Below, piece after piece: positions 31,517-43,605 of a stretch of DNA of 64,000 bases; position 1 is the first letter of the stretch; every line of letters starts with the position of its first letter. This stretch comes from Rickettsia sp. (GTDB lineage: Bacteria > Pseudomonadota > Alphaproteobacteria > Rickettsiales > Rickettsiaceae), in contig JADHZC010000011.1 of NCBI GenBank assembly GCA_015657545.1, forward strand, positions 1-64,000. Reading direction: 5' to 3'. The position numbers were made by a program, and so were the translations under genes. The notes under the pieces are model-generated. The model worked only from the letters and a program-made list of their open reading frames with translations. It did no database searches and had not been told where the DNA came from.

Positions 31517-33765
31517 AAGGAAAAACCCTCTCATATTTTAAAAAAGGAATTTTACGATCTGATAAGAAAAAAATTCTGGAGAAAATATTTGTTGTCTGCT
31601 AATTATAATCTTTCTAAAGGAAACATATCCATTAATAAAATTCCATTAATAAAATAAAAAAATATAGAAAAAACAAAAAAACCTCTCTTTCTGCAAAAAC
31701 AAACAAACCTGACAACAAAAATTGCTAAATTGTTTTCTTGACATGCATTTAAAGAAGCAGGTCCATAAATTTTTGCTTCAAATATTAATTACTTCATAAA
31801 ATATATTTAAGAAAAATAAAATATTTCTATAGTGATTATTTTATAAAAAGCTTAGTGGAGATCTTTTATCTTATATATTAACAATAAGGAATTAAGCAAC
31901 AAGATAAATTAAAAATATAAACCCGCGTTTTATTTTTACACATCCTGTTGTTTGATGGATAAAGCCACCGCAGTGGATTTTTATCGGGCAGAGAGATAGT
32001 TGCGTTTAATGGCGCTTATTCTCTGGGGTGGGCCTAATAACACTCATTCCGATTTCCTCAATTCTATACTATGTTCTTCACAAAACTCCTTTGCTTATTT
32101 TTATAGCCATATTCAGCTAGTCTTTTTTCAAAAGGTAAAGATAATCCTCTCATATTTTTAAAAAAAGAATTTTACGATCTGATAAGAAAAAAAATTCTGA
32201 GAAAAATATTTGTTGTCTGCTAATTATAATCTTTCTAAAGGAAACATATCCATTAATAAAATAAAAAAATATATAGAAAAAACAAAAAACCTCTCTTTCT
32301 GCAAAACAAACAAACCTGACAACAAAAATTGCTAAATTGTTTTCTTGACATGCATTTAAAGAAGCGGGTCACATAAATTTTGCTTCAATATTAATTACTC
32401 TCAATAAAAATATATTTATAAAGAAAAATATAAAAAATATTTTTCTATTTGAGTTGTGATTTATTTTTTTATAAAAGCTTATGGAGATCTTTTATCTTAT
32501 ATATTAACAATAAGGGAATTAAGCAACAAGATAAATTAAAAATATTAAACCCGCGGTTTTATTTTTACACATCCTGTTGTTTGATGGATAAAGCCACCGC
32601 ACGGGATTTTTATCGGGCAGAGAATAGTTGCGTTTAATGGCGCTTATTCTCTGGGGTGGCCTAATAACACTCATTCCGATTTCCTCAAATTCATATACTT
32701 GTTCTTCACAAAACTCCTTTGCTTATTTTATAGCCATATTCAGCTAGTCTTTTTCAAAAGGTAAAGATAATCCTCTCATATTTTAAAAAGGAATTTTACG
32801 ATCTTGATAGAAAAAAATTCTGTAAGAAATATTTTTGTCTGCTAATTATAATCTTTCTAAAGGAAACATATCCATTAATAAAATAAAAAAATATATAGAA
32901 AAACAAAAAAAACCTCTCTTTCTGCAAAACAAAAAACCTGACAACAAAAATTGCTAAATTGTTTTCTTGACATGCATTTAAAGAAGCAGGTCCATAAATT
33001 TTGCTTTGCAAATATTAATTACTCTCAATAAACAATATATTTATAAAGAAAAAATAAATATTTTTCTTATTTGAGTTGTGATTTATTTTTTTATAAAAAG
33101 CTTAGTGGAGATCTTTTATCTTATATATTAACAATAAGGGAATTAAGCAACAAGATAAATTAAAAATATTAAACCCGCGGTTTTATTTTTACACATCCTG
33201 TTGTTTGATGGATAAAGCCACCGCAGTGGATTTTTATCGGGCAGAGAATAGTTTGCGTTTAATGCGCGCTTATTCTCTGGGGTGGGCCTAATAACACTCA
33301 TCCGATTTCCTCAAATTCTTTATACTATGTTCTTCACAAAACTCCTTTGCTTATTTTTATAGCCATATTCAGCTAGTCTTTTTCAAAAGGTAAAATAATC
33401 CTCTCATATTTTAAAAAAAGAATTTTTACGATCTGATAAGAAAAAAATTCTGGAGAAAATATTGTTGTCTTGCTAATTATAATCTTTCTAAGGAAACATA
33501 TCCATAATTAAAATAAAAAAAAATATATAGAAAAAACAAAAAAACCTCTCTTTCTGCAAAACAAACAAAACCGGAACAATTGTTTTCTTGACATGCATTT
33601 AAAGAAGCAGGATCACATAAATTTTGCTTTCAAATATTAATTACTCTCAATAAAAATACATTTCTAAAAAAAAATATAACAAATATTTTTCTTATTTGAG
33701 TTGTGATTTATTTTTTTTATAAAAAGCTTAGTAGGATCTTTTATTTGATATATTAATAATAAGGC
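31517..33765. repeat. Tandem array of ~3.6 copies of a ~620-628 bp unit, last copy truncated
   Basis: Shared landmark cctctcatat at about 31527, 32146, 32772 and 33400 (periods ~619, 626, 628). GC-richer block (cccgcgg...acatcctgttgtttgatggataaagccaccgc...gcgcttattctctggggtggg) from about 31919, 32547 and 33171; absent from the truncated fourth copy. Confidence 0.95.
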
Positions 33766-34007
33766 AATCCTATTAATAACTGCCATTCTTTTTTTCTAGA
33801 CAATGACCTTAGTTTCTTCTTTAAATCAACATATACTTCTTTTAAAAATCTAGGATTCTCTCTTATTTTATTCCATTTGAATTTTTAAAAAATTCTTTAG
33901 ACTTACATGTCTGTTCCTATGATTTTATTTTTTATAAATTCTGTTATTTCTTCTTTGATACTCTACTCTGCCTAATAAATTCCTAAAAAATTATACAAAA
34001 TTAATAA

Positions 34008-34967
34008 TTACTTAAAAGCATCCTCCCAATTACCTGAAGTAGAAGCTCTACTATATTCAGTTACTCTGTTATCAAAAAAATTAGTATGTTCTACAGAATT
34101 TAAAATTTCTTCTAACCATGTTAAAGGATTTTCGTTTACTAGATACACTTGTCTTAAGCCTAAATGCAATAATCTACGATCTGCTATATATCTTATATAT
34201 TGCTTTACCTCCATCGCAGTTAATTTTTCTATTCCTCCGAGCTCAAAAGCTAAATCTATGAACGCATCTTCAAAATGTACTATTGTTGTACAAGCCTCAT
34301 ATAATTTTGATCTAAGATTCTCTGTCCAAATTTCAGGATTCTCTGTTATAAAAGTCTTAAAAAGTCTTATTATAGAATTAGTATGAAGAGTTTCATCTCT
34401 TACAGACCAAGTTACTATCTGTCCCATACCTTTCATTTTATTCAGTCTAGGAAAATTAAGTAATATTGCAAATGAAGCAAATAATTGTAATCCTTCAGTA
34501 AAAGCTCCAAAAACAGCTAACGTAATTGCTATATCCTCTTTTGTTTCAACACCAAATTGTTGCATATAATCATATTTATCCTTCATTTCTTTGTATTTCA
34601 AAAATGCTTGATACTCTACTTCATCCATTCCAATTGTATCTAGTAAATATGAATATGCAGCTATATGAACAGTTTCTATGTTAGAAAAAGCAGATAGCAT
34701 CATTTGTATCTCTGTAGGTCCAAAAACCTGTGAATAATGTTTCATGTAACAATTATTCACTTCTATATCTGCTTGGGTAAAAAATCTGAATATTTGTGTT
34801 AACAGATGTTTTTCTCCAGGAGAAATATTATGCTTCCAATCTTTTACATCTTCTGCAAGAGAAATTTCTTCTGGTAACCAATGTATTTGTTGTTGTTTAT
34901 GCCAGGCATCATATGCCCAAGGATAAGCAAAAGGTTTGTATACAGGTCTAGGTAATAATAGAGACAT
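34008..34967 (-). CDS. nrdB: Ribonucleoside-diphosphate reductase beta subunit
   Basis: PFAYPWAYDAWHKQQQIHWLPEEI; FTQADIEVNNCYM; SVRDETLHTNSIIRLF. Confidence 0.95.
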   Translation of the reverse strand: MSLLLPRPVYKPFAYPWAYDAWHKQQQIHWLPEEISLAEDVKDWKHNISPGEKHLLTQIFRFFTQADIEVNNCYMKHYSQVFGPTEIQMMLSAFSNIETVHIAAYSYLLDTIGMDEVEYQAFLKYKEMKDKYDYMQQFGVETKEDIAITLAVFGAFTEGLQLFASFAILLNFPRLNKMKGMGQIVTWSVRDETLHTNSIIRLFKTFITENPEIWTENLRSKLYEACTTIVHFEDAFIDLAFELGGIEKLTAMEVKQYIRYIADRRLLHLGLRQVYLVNENPLTWLEEILNSVEHTNFFDNRVTEYSRASTSGNWEDAFK

Positions 34968-35014
34968 TATTTTTTACCAAAATTACATTAAAATAATCAA
35001 ATTGAAATCTTTAC

Positions 35015-36823
35015 TTACTGACATGATAAACAACTATCTTCATTTTGTGCACTTAAATCGTCTATTGTTTTTTTATGTTGTTCTTTGTCAAAATCTGATA
35101 AATGAGATACTTTATCAGCTCTTTGTACAGACCTCGATCTTAAATAATATAGACTTTTAATACCATTTTTCCAACTAGAAAAATGTATATTATGTAAAAG
35201 AGATTTACTTACATCTCCTGGTAAAAATACATTAAGAGATTGTGATTGAGATATAAATTTTGTTCTCTCAGCTGCTAATTTTATAATCCAATTTTGATCT
35301 ATTTCATAAGCCGTCCTATAAACCATTTTTTCATGTTCTGATAAAAAGGTAAAATGCTGCACAGAACCCTCATTAGAAGCTATAGAAGACCAAATTTCTT
35401 TTTTATTTAATCCTTTTTTCTCCAGTAATTCCACTAAATTTTTATTTTTTATAGGAAATGAACCAGTTAAATTTTTAAGAACAAAATTATTAGCAGCAAA
35501 AGGTTCTATTCCTGGAGATGTATTATTACATATTAAAGATATAGAGGCTGTTGGAGCTATTGCAGTTGTATTGCTAAATCTTAAATTTCCTCCTGAATCT
35601 TTTGAGTCTGGACAAGCTCCTCTTTCTTTTGCTAAATTTTCAGAAGCAATATGACTTTGTTTTGCAATATGGCTAAAAATTCTTTCATTACAAATTTGTG
35701 CAGCATTTGATTCAAATGCCAAATTATTTTTTTGTAAAAATGAATGAAATCCCATAACTCCTAAACCAACACTTCTTTCTCTCTCAGCAGAATATTTGGC
35801 TTTAGACATAGAATCTGGGGCTTTATCTATAAAATCTTGTAGTACATTATCTAAAAAATACATTATATCAGAAATAAATTCTGGTTCTTTTTCCCAGATA
35901 TAAAAATATTCTAAATTTAAAGAAGAAAGACAACACACAGCTGTTCTTTCAAGATTCAAATGATCTTTACCAGTAGGTAAAGTGATTTCACTACATAAAT
36001 TAGATGTTTTTACTTTTAGTCCTAATTTTTTATGATGAGAATTTATATTTCTATTAACATTATCTATAAATAAAAGATATGGTTCTCCTGTTTCTATTCT
36101 AGTTGTAAGAATTTTAATCCATAAGTCCCTAGCTTTCAATGTAGCAATAACTTGTGAACTATTAGGACTAATAAGATTATATTCTAGATTTTGTTCTACT
36201 GCATACATAAATTTATCATCAATAACTACAGCTTGATGTAAATTTAGTGATTTTCTATTAATGTCACCTCCTGTAGGTTTCCTTATTTCTAAAAATTCTT
36301 CTATTTCTGGATGAGAAACATCTATATACACAGCTGCGCTTCCTCTTCTTAACGAACCTTGAGATATAGCCAGTGTCATTGAATCTTGTACTTTAATAAA
36401 AGGGACAATACCTGAAGTAGTGCCATTTTTACCTATTATCTCATTAATAGAACGAACATTACCCCAATAGCTACCTATCCCTCCACCTTTTGATGCTAGC
36501 CATGCATTTTCATACCATAAATCAACAATTCCTTGTAAGCTATCAGATGTTTCATTCACAAAACAGGAAATAGGTAGCCCTCTAGATGTGCCTCCATTGC
36601 TTAATATTGGAGTAGCTGGCATAAACCATAAGTTGCTTATATATTTGTAAAGTCTAATAGCATGCTCTTCATTATTTGCATAATAACTAGAAATTCTAGC
36701 AAAAAGATCTTGATAAGTTTCTTGCCCAAATAAATATCTATTTTTTAAAAGTTTTTTACCAAAATCACTTAATAAAGAGTCTTTCGAAGGGTCTATTTCA
36801 ATATTATATTTCAGATTATGCAT
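35015..36823 (-). CDS. nrdA: Ribonucleoside-diphosphate reductase alpha subunit (no N-terminal ATP cone visible)
   Basis: FMPATPILSNGGTSRGLPISCFV; NLCSEITLP; TAIAPTASISLICNNTSPGIEP; C-terminal CLSCQ. Confidence 0.95.
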   Translation of the reverse strand: MHNLKYNIEIDPSKDSLLSDFGKKLLKNRYLFGQETYQDLFARISSYYANNEEHAIRLYKYISNLWFMPATPILSNGGTSRGLPISCFVNETSDSLQGIVDLWYENAWLASKGGGIGSYWGNVRSINEIIGKNGTTSGIVPFIKVQDSMTLAISQGSLRRGSAAVYIDVSHPEIEEFLEIRKPTGGDINRKSLNLHQAVVIDDKFMYAVEQNLEYNLISPNSSQVIATLKARDLWIKILTTRIETGEPYLLFIDNVNRNINSHHKKLGLKVKTSNLCSEITLPTGKDHLNLERTAVCCLSSLNLEYFYIWEKEPEFISDIMYFLDNVLQDFIDKAPDSMSKAKYSAERERSVGLGVMGFHSFLQKNNLAFESNAAQICNERIFSHIAKQSHIASENLAKERGACPDSKDSGGNLRFSNTTAIAPTASISLICNNTSPGIEPFAANNFVLKNLTGSFPIKNKNLVELLEKKGLNKKEIWSSIASNEGSVQHFTFLSEHEKMVYRTAYEIDQNWIIKLAAERTKFISQSQSLNVFLPGDVSKSLLHNIHFSSWKNGIKSLYYLRSRSVQRADKVSHLSDFDKEQHKKTIDDLSAQNEDSCLSCQ

Positions 36824-37025
36824 ATTTTTATTATTGTATAATAATAGATTGTGAGTAAAATCATCATAGGGAATTTTTTACAAAATATCAAAGAAATTTT
36901 TTCTATTTAATTTGTTATAATATTGTCAAAAATTATTTTTTTTCAATCAAAAATAGTAAATTTTTGATCCTAGAAAAACATAATGTAAAGAAATTTCTAT
37001 CCAAAATAATTGAAAAAACACTAAA

Positions 37026-38405
37026 ATGTTACTACATCAAATTTTAACCAATTTAAGAATTTTAAAATTTAACCTAGAACTACCTAGTAATTTTGCAATA
37101 GCTCTTTCAGCTGGATCAGATTCTGTAGTCTTAAGTTTCATTTTAAGGAAATTATATCCTCAAGCTCAAATTACTATATTAACAGTTAATCACCATCTAC
37201 GTAACAATATTCAAAAAGAATTAGAGTTCGCAGAAAATTTTGCAAAAAAACTACATGCAAAATTTTTTTTATTAGAATGGCTACACAATGTAAATAATTC
37301 TAACATTCAATCTAGAGCAAGAGATGCTAGATATGAATTATTGACAACAAAATGTAAAGAACTATCTATTTCTAATCTTTTTGTAGGTCATCATCAAGAT
37401 GATTATGTAGAAAATTACATTATTCGTAAAGATCGTAAATCAAGTGTATTAGGATTGAGTCCAAATTATATCAATTTTATAAATGACATAAAAATCTTGA
37501 AACCCATGTTTAATTTATCTAAAGACCAAATATTAGCATTTCTTAATCAAAATAAATTAGAATTTTTCCAAGATCATTCAAATTTTTCAGATAAATATAA
37601 AAGAAATCGGGTAAGAAAAAAATTACTATTACAAAATTTAAAACCTCAAATACTTAAAAAGCTAAAAAGAATAGAAAATTTTTCTAGATCATTATCTAAT
37701 AAATTAATTATATTTATAGCAAAATCCATTAAAATTTTTAATTCAGGTTTCGCTATTTTAAATTTACAACAAATTAAAAATATTTCTTCAGAATTAAAAA
37801 TTCAATTACTAATCTACGTAATTACAATGGTAAGTGCGAAAAAACATACACCTAGATACAGAAATATTCAGAATCTAATGCATTTACTAAATACAGACAT
37901 GAATGTTTTTGAAATAAGAAATATACATGGGATAGTTTTAGAAAAATTTGAAAAATACATTTTCTTTTATAAAGATTATTTAAAAATACCAAATCAAGAA
38001 GAAAATTTTAAAAATTTTATAAATATTTCCCAATTTTGGGACACAAGATTTCATTTTCATGATAAAAATCATAAGTCTGAATCAAATTTTAATAAAAATG
38101 AATCTCAAAAAGATTCTTTTTCTTTACAAATCAGCTCTTTATATTATTTTTATAATAGATATTTAAAATCTAAAGATAATTTGTATAATTTTATCAAGCT
38201 TTTTGTTCAAGAACATAAGTTACAAGAACTAAATCTTAACAGGTCTTTGTGTAAAAAAATATTATTTTCACTTCCTGTAATTTTTAACCTTGAAAAATCT
38301 CTAATAATACCCCATATTAACTATTGGGTTTGCTGCAAGGAGAAAAGTTTTTATACTATCTTTAAACCTAATTTTATTTTTCGATTTACACATTACTATT
38401 GGTAA
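37026..38405 (+). CDS. tilS: tRNA(Ile)-lysidine synthase
   Basis: FAIALSAGSDSVVLSFIL; LTVNHHLRN; NIQSRARDARYELL; GHHQDDYVENY. Confidence 0.9.
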   Translation: MLLHQILTNLRILKFNLELPSNFAIALSAGSDSVVLSFILRKLYPQAQITILTVNHHLRNNIQKELEFAENFAKKLHAKFFLLEWLHNVNNSNIQSRARDARYELLTTKCKELSISNLFVGHHQDDYVENYIIRKDRKSSVLGLSPNYINFINDIKILKPMFNLSKDQILAFLNQNKLEFFQDHSNFSDKYKRNRVRKKLLLQNLKPQILKKLKRIENFSRSLSNKLIIFIAKSIKIFNSGFAILNLQQIKNISSELKIQLLIYVITMVSAKKHTPRYRNIQNLMHLLNTDMNVFEIRNIHGIVLEKFEKYIFFYKDYLKIPNQEENFKNFINISQFWDTRFHFHDKNHKSESNFNKNESQKDSFSLQISSLYYFYNRYLKSKDNLYNFIKLFVQEHKLQELNLNRSLCKKILFSLPVIFNLEKSLIIPHINYWVCCKEKSFYTIFKPNFIFRFTHYYW

Positions 38406-38411
38406 AAACAT

Positions 38412-40310
38412 ATGAATGCTCAAGGAAAAAATATAGTAACATGGATCATAATTTTCATTTTTGCAATCATCATATTCAATCTATTCCAATGGGATGGTTC
38501 TAAAAGCAATAGTCAAAAATTATCTTTGTCTGAATTATTTTATAAAGTTAACAATAAACAAATTAATGCTCTAAAAATACAAGGGAGATTTATAGAAGGT
38601 AATTTAGTAGATGGCTCACATTTTTCTACTTATGGAGGAGAATACGCACATGATGTAGTACAAAAACTTATCTCTACTGGTATTTATGTTGATGTTATAC
38701 CACCGGATACTAAAATGAATTCTTTGTTTAGTATATTTGTTTCTTGGTTCCCTATGTTATTTTTAATAGGAAGTGGAATTTTTTTTATGAAACAAATACA
38801 AGGAGGAAGTAGAGGTATGGGATTTGGTAGATCGAAAGCTAAATTAGCTTCTGATAAAGGTCCTAAAATTACCTTTAATGATGTTGCAGGCATTGATGAA
38901 GCAAAAGAAGAATTGAGTGAGATTGTAGATTTTTTAAGAAATCCAATGAGATTCCAAAAATTAGGAGGTAAAATACCAAAAGGATGCTTATTAATAGGCC
39001 CTCCTGGGACAGGGAAAACATTACTTGCAAAAGCTATTGCAGGAGAAGCTAATGTTCCATTTTTTAGCATTTCTGGTTCAGATTTTGTTGAAATGTTCGT
39101 AGGAGTTGGTGCTAGTAGAGTACGAGATATGTTCGAACAAGGTAAAAAAAATGCTCCTTGTATAATTTTTATAGACGAAATAGATGCAGTTGGTAGACAT
39201 AGAGGAATAGGTCTTGGAGGTGGTAATGATGAGCGTGAACAGACCTTAAATCAGATGCTCGTAGAAATGGATGGTTTTGAAGTAAATGAAGGAGTCATTA
39301 TCGTTGCTGCTACTAATAGACCTGATGTACTTGATCCCGCTTTATTAAGACCTGGAAGATTTGATCGTCAAATTACTGTTTCTAATCCAGATATTAATGG
39401 AAGAGAACAAATATTAAAAGTTCACATGAAACATATAAAATATAATGCTTCTGAAATTGATCCAAGAATCATTGCTAGAGGTACATCTGGATTCTCTGGT
39501 GCGGATTTACAAAATTTAGTTAATGAGGCTGCATTAATAGCAGCAAGATCTGGAAAAAAAATTGTAGATATGCAAGATATGGAAGATGCTAAAGACAAAG
39601 TATTAATGGGGGTAGAAAGAAAATCTTTAGCTTTATCTGAGGAGGAAAAAAAATTAACTGCATATCATGAAGGTGGACATGCTTTGGTTGGAGTTTTTTC
39701 TCCTGCATCTGATCCTATACATAAGGCTACTATAATTCCTAGAGGAAGGGCTCTTGGTATGGTTATGAGATTACCAGAAAGAGATAGATTTTCTATGACT
39801 CTAGAAAAAATGAAAGCTGACATTACTGTAGCTATGGCTGGAAGAGTAGCTGAAGAAATAATATTTGGAGAAGATAAGGTTACGTCTGGCGCGTCATCAG
39901 ACATAAAAATGGCCACTAATATGGCTCATTCTATGGTTACAGAATGGGGATTGAGTAAAAAATTAGGTCCTATATTTTTGGGTAACTCTCAAGAAGATAT
40001 GTATTCAGGTAATAATAGTAATAAAAAAATCTCTGCTAAAACTGCTGACTTAATAGATTCTGAAGTAAAATATCTAGTTGATGAAGGATATCAGTTAGCA
40101 AAAAAAATCCTAACTAACAATTTAGAAAAATTACATATTCTTGCTAATGCTTTGATTAAAGAAGAAACTTTAACTGGAAAACAAATAAATAATCTAATTT
40201 TTTCTGAAAAAAATAATAATTCTGAGATGAAAGATAATAATAAATCTAAAGATGATAATGATGCCAAATCTCCTTCAGATGATGATAAGAAATCTAACAA
40301 TTTTTCTTAA
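38412..40310 (+). CDS. ftsH: ATP-dependent zinc metalloprotease FtsH
   Basis: [46 protein letters not shown] of AAA domain. Confidence 0.98.
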   Translation: MNAQGKNIVTWIIIFIFAIIIFNLFQWDGSKSNSQKLSLSELFYKVNNKQINALKIQGRFIEGNLVDGSHFSTYGGEYAHDVVQKLISTGIYVDVIPPDTKMNSLFSIFVSWFPMLFLIGSGIFFMKQIQGGSRGMGFGRSKAKLASDKGPKITFNDVAGIDEAKEELSEIVDFLRNPMRFQKLGGKIPKGCLLIGPPGTGKTLLAKAIAGEANVPFFSISGSDFVEMFVGVGASRVRDMFEQGKKNAPCIIFIDEIDAVGRHRGIGLGGGNDEREQTLNQMLVEMDGFEVNEGVIIVAATNRPDVLDPALLRPGRFDRQITVSNPDINGREQILKVHMKHIKYNASEIDPRIIARGTSGFSGADLQNLVNEAALIAARSGKKIVDMQDMEDAKDKVLMGVERKSLALSEEEKKLTAYHEGGHALVGVFSPASDPIHKATIIPRGRALGMVMRLPERDRFSMTLEKMKADITVAMAGRVAEEIIFGEDKVTSGASSDIKMATNMAHSMVTEWGLSKKLGPIFLGNSQEDMYSGNNSNKKISAKTADLIDSEVKYLVDEGYQLAKKILTNNLEKLHILANALIKEETLTGKQINNLIFSEKNNNSEMKDNNKSKDDNDAKSPSDDDKKSNNFS

Positions 40311-40734
40311 CATTCCATATCTTCTGCAGAATCATAATAATATTGAATTGTTTTGTATGTAAAAACCATTTCTTTATTATTTGAAAAAATACGTAAGTTT
40401 AGCTACAACATAAGACTCTCTTATATCTAACCTAAAAAAGCAAGATCATTTGTGAAATCTCTATTATTTTATGTAAAAGAATTATAATTAGTAATTCGTA
40501 AAATTTGTATTCAAAATACATAATTAATAAAGCAATATTCCTATAACACTGCTTTCAACCTAATTTTGCTCTATTTACTCCTAAAGAAGAGAGTTTGGTA
40601 CAAAATTTTTGGTCAAGGGTATAAAATTTTTTAGTTAAGATAAATATTAAAAACCATATAGCAAATTATGATTCATAAATGCTTTTTCTTAAGATTGTTA
40701 TGTTTATGACATTATCAAGAGTATTTTGCTTTAC

Positions 40735-41020
40735 AATTATCCATATATTCAATTCATTTTAATAACTCTAATGTTTTTTAAGAACTTGATTTTTCTCTAA
40801 AATATTAGTGATCATTAAATAAATTTTGGATAGTTTTTTATATTGTGAAAGATCATATGTTCTTTTATAAAAATCATCAATTGCTGTAAGCAAAAATTTT
40901 GTTGAACTAAAAAAATTTCAAGTAACTGATTTCTTTATCTAAAGTTAAAACAAATAATTTTAATTCTTCAAATAGATAATTTGATCTGCAGCTTTTTAGA
41001 AAAGAAACATTGTTACTTGA
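40735..41020 (-). pseudogene. Decayed paralog of the 42793..43509 ORF
   Basis: Nucleotide similarity with gaps to about 42905-43370, e.g. ttttgttgaactaaaaaaatttcaagtaactgatttctttatctaaagttaaa versus ttttgttgagctaaaaatttcaagtaacatttctttatctaaagttaaa, and gatctgcagctttttagaaaag versus gatctgcatcttttttagaaag. Confidence 0.75.
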
Positions 41021-41131
41021 CCTTCAATCAAAATATAGTATAACTAATCGATTGTTTTTTACTACTCACATAATGAATAACAAGAGTTTCACGATATTTG
41101 AAATTAAACTTAAAATCTTCAAAATTTAATT

Positions 41132-42304
41132 ATGATATTGAATATAATGAAAAAAATAATTATTTTGTCATTAATTTTGACAAATGTTATTTATGCTTTA
41201 TCTGATAAAGAAAGAAAAGAAGCTATAACACAAGCTGCTGAAAAAGATAATTTAGAGCAATTTTTATATTATAGTCAGTTAAATGGAACAGAATTAGAAG
41301 TTTTGATTTATGCATCAAGATATGATGCTATCAAGATAGCAGAATTTGCTATTAAAAGTGGAGCAAATGTTAATCAGCAAAATAAGAAGGGATGGACCGC
41401 TCTAATGAGTTCTGCTTATACAAACTCATATAATGTATGTAATTTGTTAATCAAAGCAGGTGCTGATATAAATCTTACCCAACAAAATGGATGGACGGCT
41501 CTAATGTTTGCTGCTGCAACCAAAAATTCCCAAGAAGTAACAGAGCTTCTAATCAAATTAGGAGCAATTGTAGATCAACAAAATGATCAAGGAGAAACAG
41601 CACTTATTATAGCTTCCAAATTTGGTAATATATCACAAGCAAAAATATTGCTAAAAGCTGGTGCTAATGTTAACCAAAAAGATAATAAAGGAAATACATC
41701 TCTTCTAACCCCTATACAAAATTCTTTATTAGAAAATTACAATGTATATTCTTTAGAACAAGAAAGAGAGTTCACTGGAACTATGGGACATCTAATATTA
41801 GATCCTGATGCTTTGAAGGCGGAACCAAAATTGATAAATATGTTAGTCAGATTTGGAGCAGAAATAAATGTCCAAAATATTAATGGACAAACTCCTTTAA
41901 TTCAAGCTTCAGAGTCTAATGACTATGATAGAGTAAGATATTTAATTCATCACAAAGCTGATATTAATTATCAGGATAATTTGGGCCAAACTGCTCTGAT
42001 GGTAGCTTTAAAAGTTTTCCAGAAGTCAAAAATTTTTGATATTAGCGAAGCTGGTATGAATACTTATGATATACATAGAGATTCAATAGAAAATAGAGTG
42101 TTCATAGATTTCTCTAAAGGTGAAGATCAGGAATTAATTTCAAAAATAACAAGAGTTGTTGTATTATTGATACAATCAGGAGCAGATGTTAATCATAGAG
42201 ATAAGAATCTTTTCACTCCTCTTATATTATTAGAAAATTATAAGTCTCCTAAATTAGCTGAAATTTTTAGAAAAATATTGCTTTCAGCTGGAGCAACGGC
42301 TTAA
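41132..42304 (+). CDS. Secreted ankyrin-repeat protein
   Basis: Hydrophobic leader MKKIIILSLILTNVIYA; multiple ANK repeats (GANVNQQNKKGWTALMSSAY, GADINLTQQNGWTALMFAA, GAIVDQQNDQGETALIIAS, GANVNQKDNKGNTSLL). Confidence 0.9.
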   Translation: MILNIMKKIIILSLILTNVIYALSDKERKEAITQAAEKDNLEQFLYYSQLNGTELEVLIYASRYDAIKIAEFAIKSGANVNQQNKKGWTALMSSAYTNSYNVCNLLIKAGADINLTQQNGWTALMFAAATKNSQEVTELLIKLGAIVDQQNDQGETALIIASKFGNISQAKILLKAGANVNQKDNKGNTSLLTPIQNSLLENYNVYSLEQEREFTGTMGHLILDPDALKAEPKLINMLVRFGAEINVQNINGQTPLIQASESNDYDRVRYLIHHKADINYQDNLGQTALMVALKVFQKSKIFDISEAGMNTYDIHRDSIENRVFIDFSKGEDQELISKITRVVVLLIQSGADVNHRDKNLFTPLILLENYKSPKLAEIFRKILLSAGATA

Positions 42305-42792
42305 ATCATTCTTTTCTCAAGTAATATTGATATTGTACAAAATATAATAATCTTAAACAAGAGAAAATGGACAGGGGAAAAATGTAATACTACTGATAAT
42401 AGAGATTAAATACTGCATATAATTACAAAAAGCACATGTAAACAGTCTGCATCCGCTAATTGAAACTATGTAAAAATTTTAAAAAAGCTATTGCTTATGA
42501 TATTAGCAATTCCTTACTTTAGTACAAATAACAGTCGCTAATGATTAAAAAAACAAATCAAAAATTAAATAGCTCTTCAATAATTACAAAGAAAAGTCAA
42601 AGATAAGAAAACAAACAAAATATAGTGATAAAAAATTATTTATTATCTTAGACTCTAATTCTTTGAAGAAAAATACAAATAGCAAATATAAATAGTTCAC
42701 ATAAAAAATATTGCTAACCTAATAGTCATTTGTTGTATGATTTAGAAAAAATTTTCTAGATTTTCTATATGGTCACCTGAAATATCAATTAA

Positions 42793-43509
42793 TTAAGAAC
42801 AAATTTCTACATTATCAGATATTTCAGATGTTTCAGCTACTAATTCTACATGGTTACTAATCTCTTTATCATCAAACGTCTGATATTCATTACTGAGAAT
42901 TATCTGCTGCTCAATTATTTTAATATTCAATTCATTTAATAAATCTGAATAATCTATATTTATTTTTTCATTTAATAATTCTAAAATTGTTCGAAGAGCT
43001 TGATTTTCTTCTAAGGTATTATAATCACTCAATAAATTTTCAATAATTTTATATGGCGGAGGATCATATATTCTTTGAGAAAAATCAGAAATTCTTGTAA
43101 GGAAAGGTTTTGTTGAGCTAAAAATTTCAAGTAACATTTCTTTATCTAAAGTTAAAGTAACTATTTTTAACACTTCAAATAAATAATGAATATCACAAAC
43201 ATGAATTTCACTTGTAATAATTGTTGTTAGTAAATTGGTAACATTATGTTTATACAATAATTGTAAACTAGAATCTTCTTTTATACATTTAATTGCTTCA
43301 GATACAAATCTTAAAGATATCTGATCTGCATCTTTTTTAGAAAGAAAAGCTGTCATTTTACCTTCTATCGAAGATAATTTAAGATATTCAGTATCATTAA
43401 TAGATACTAGTTTGGACTCATGTTTTTCAACCAAAAAATTAAATTCTTGTCTATGAAGAAATCGAGACAAGATATCTTTGATGAACAAACTCTTGTTTTT
43501 ATAAGACAA
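42793..43509 (-). CDS. Hypothetical protein; probably the 3' part of a frameshifted larger gene
   Basis: 238-aa ORF from a TTG start; paralogous remnant at 40735-41020; preceded in another frame by a coding-like stretch. Confidence 0.5.
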   Translation of the reverse strand: MSYKNKSLFIKDILSRFLHRQEFNFLVEKHESKLVSINDTEYLKLSSIEGKMTAFLSKKDADQISLRFVSEAIKCIKEDSSLQLLYKHNVTNLLTTIITSEIHVCDIHYLFEVLKIVTLTLDKEMLLEIFSSTKPFLTRISDFSQRIYDPPPYKIIENLLSDYNTLEENQALRTILELLNEKINIDYSDLLNELNIKIIEQQIILSNEYQTFDDKEISNHVELVAETSEISDNVEICS

Positions 43510-43605
43510 ATGTTTTACATATAACTTGCATATGATTTGCTAGAATGTTAATGTCTTGAAGAGTTAAAATATTATGTCCTTCCTCATCTTTACTAATTTT
43601 TAATC

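Noticed and set aside
32449-33011. ORFs 32449..32637 (+) and 32796..33011 (-) in the tandem array
   Set aside because: Not preserved in frame between repeat copies; the array likely contains indel errors or decay.
31517-33765. Tandem array considered as CRISPR
   Set aside because: Unit is ~620 bp with no short repeat/spacer alternation and no cas genes nearby.
34936-35160. Plus-strand ORF across the nrdB/nrdA junction
   Set aside because: Antisense to well-supported nrdA/nrdB; several similar antisense ORFs (e.g. 15403, 16021, 30203, 30509, 38684, 60603, 62778) rejected for the same reason.
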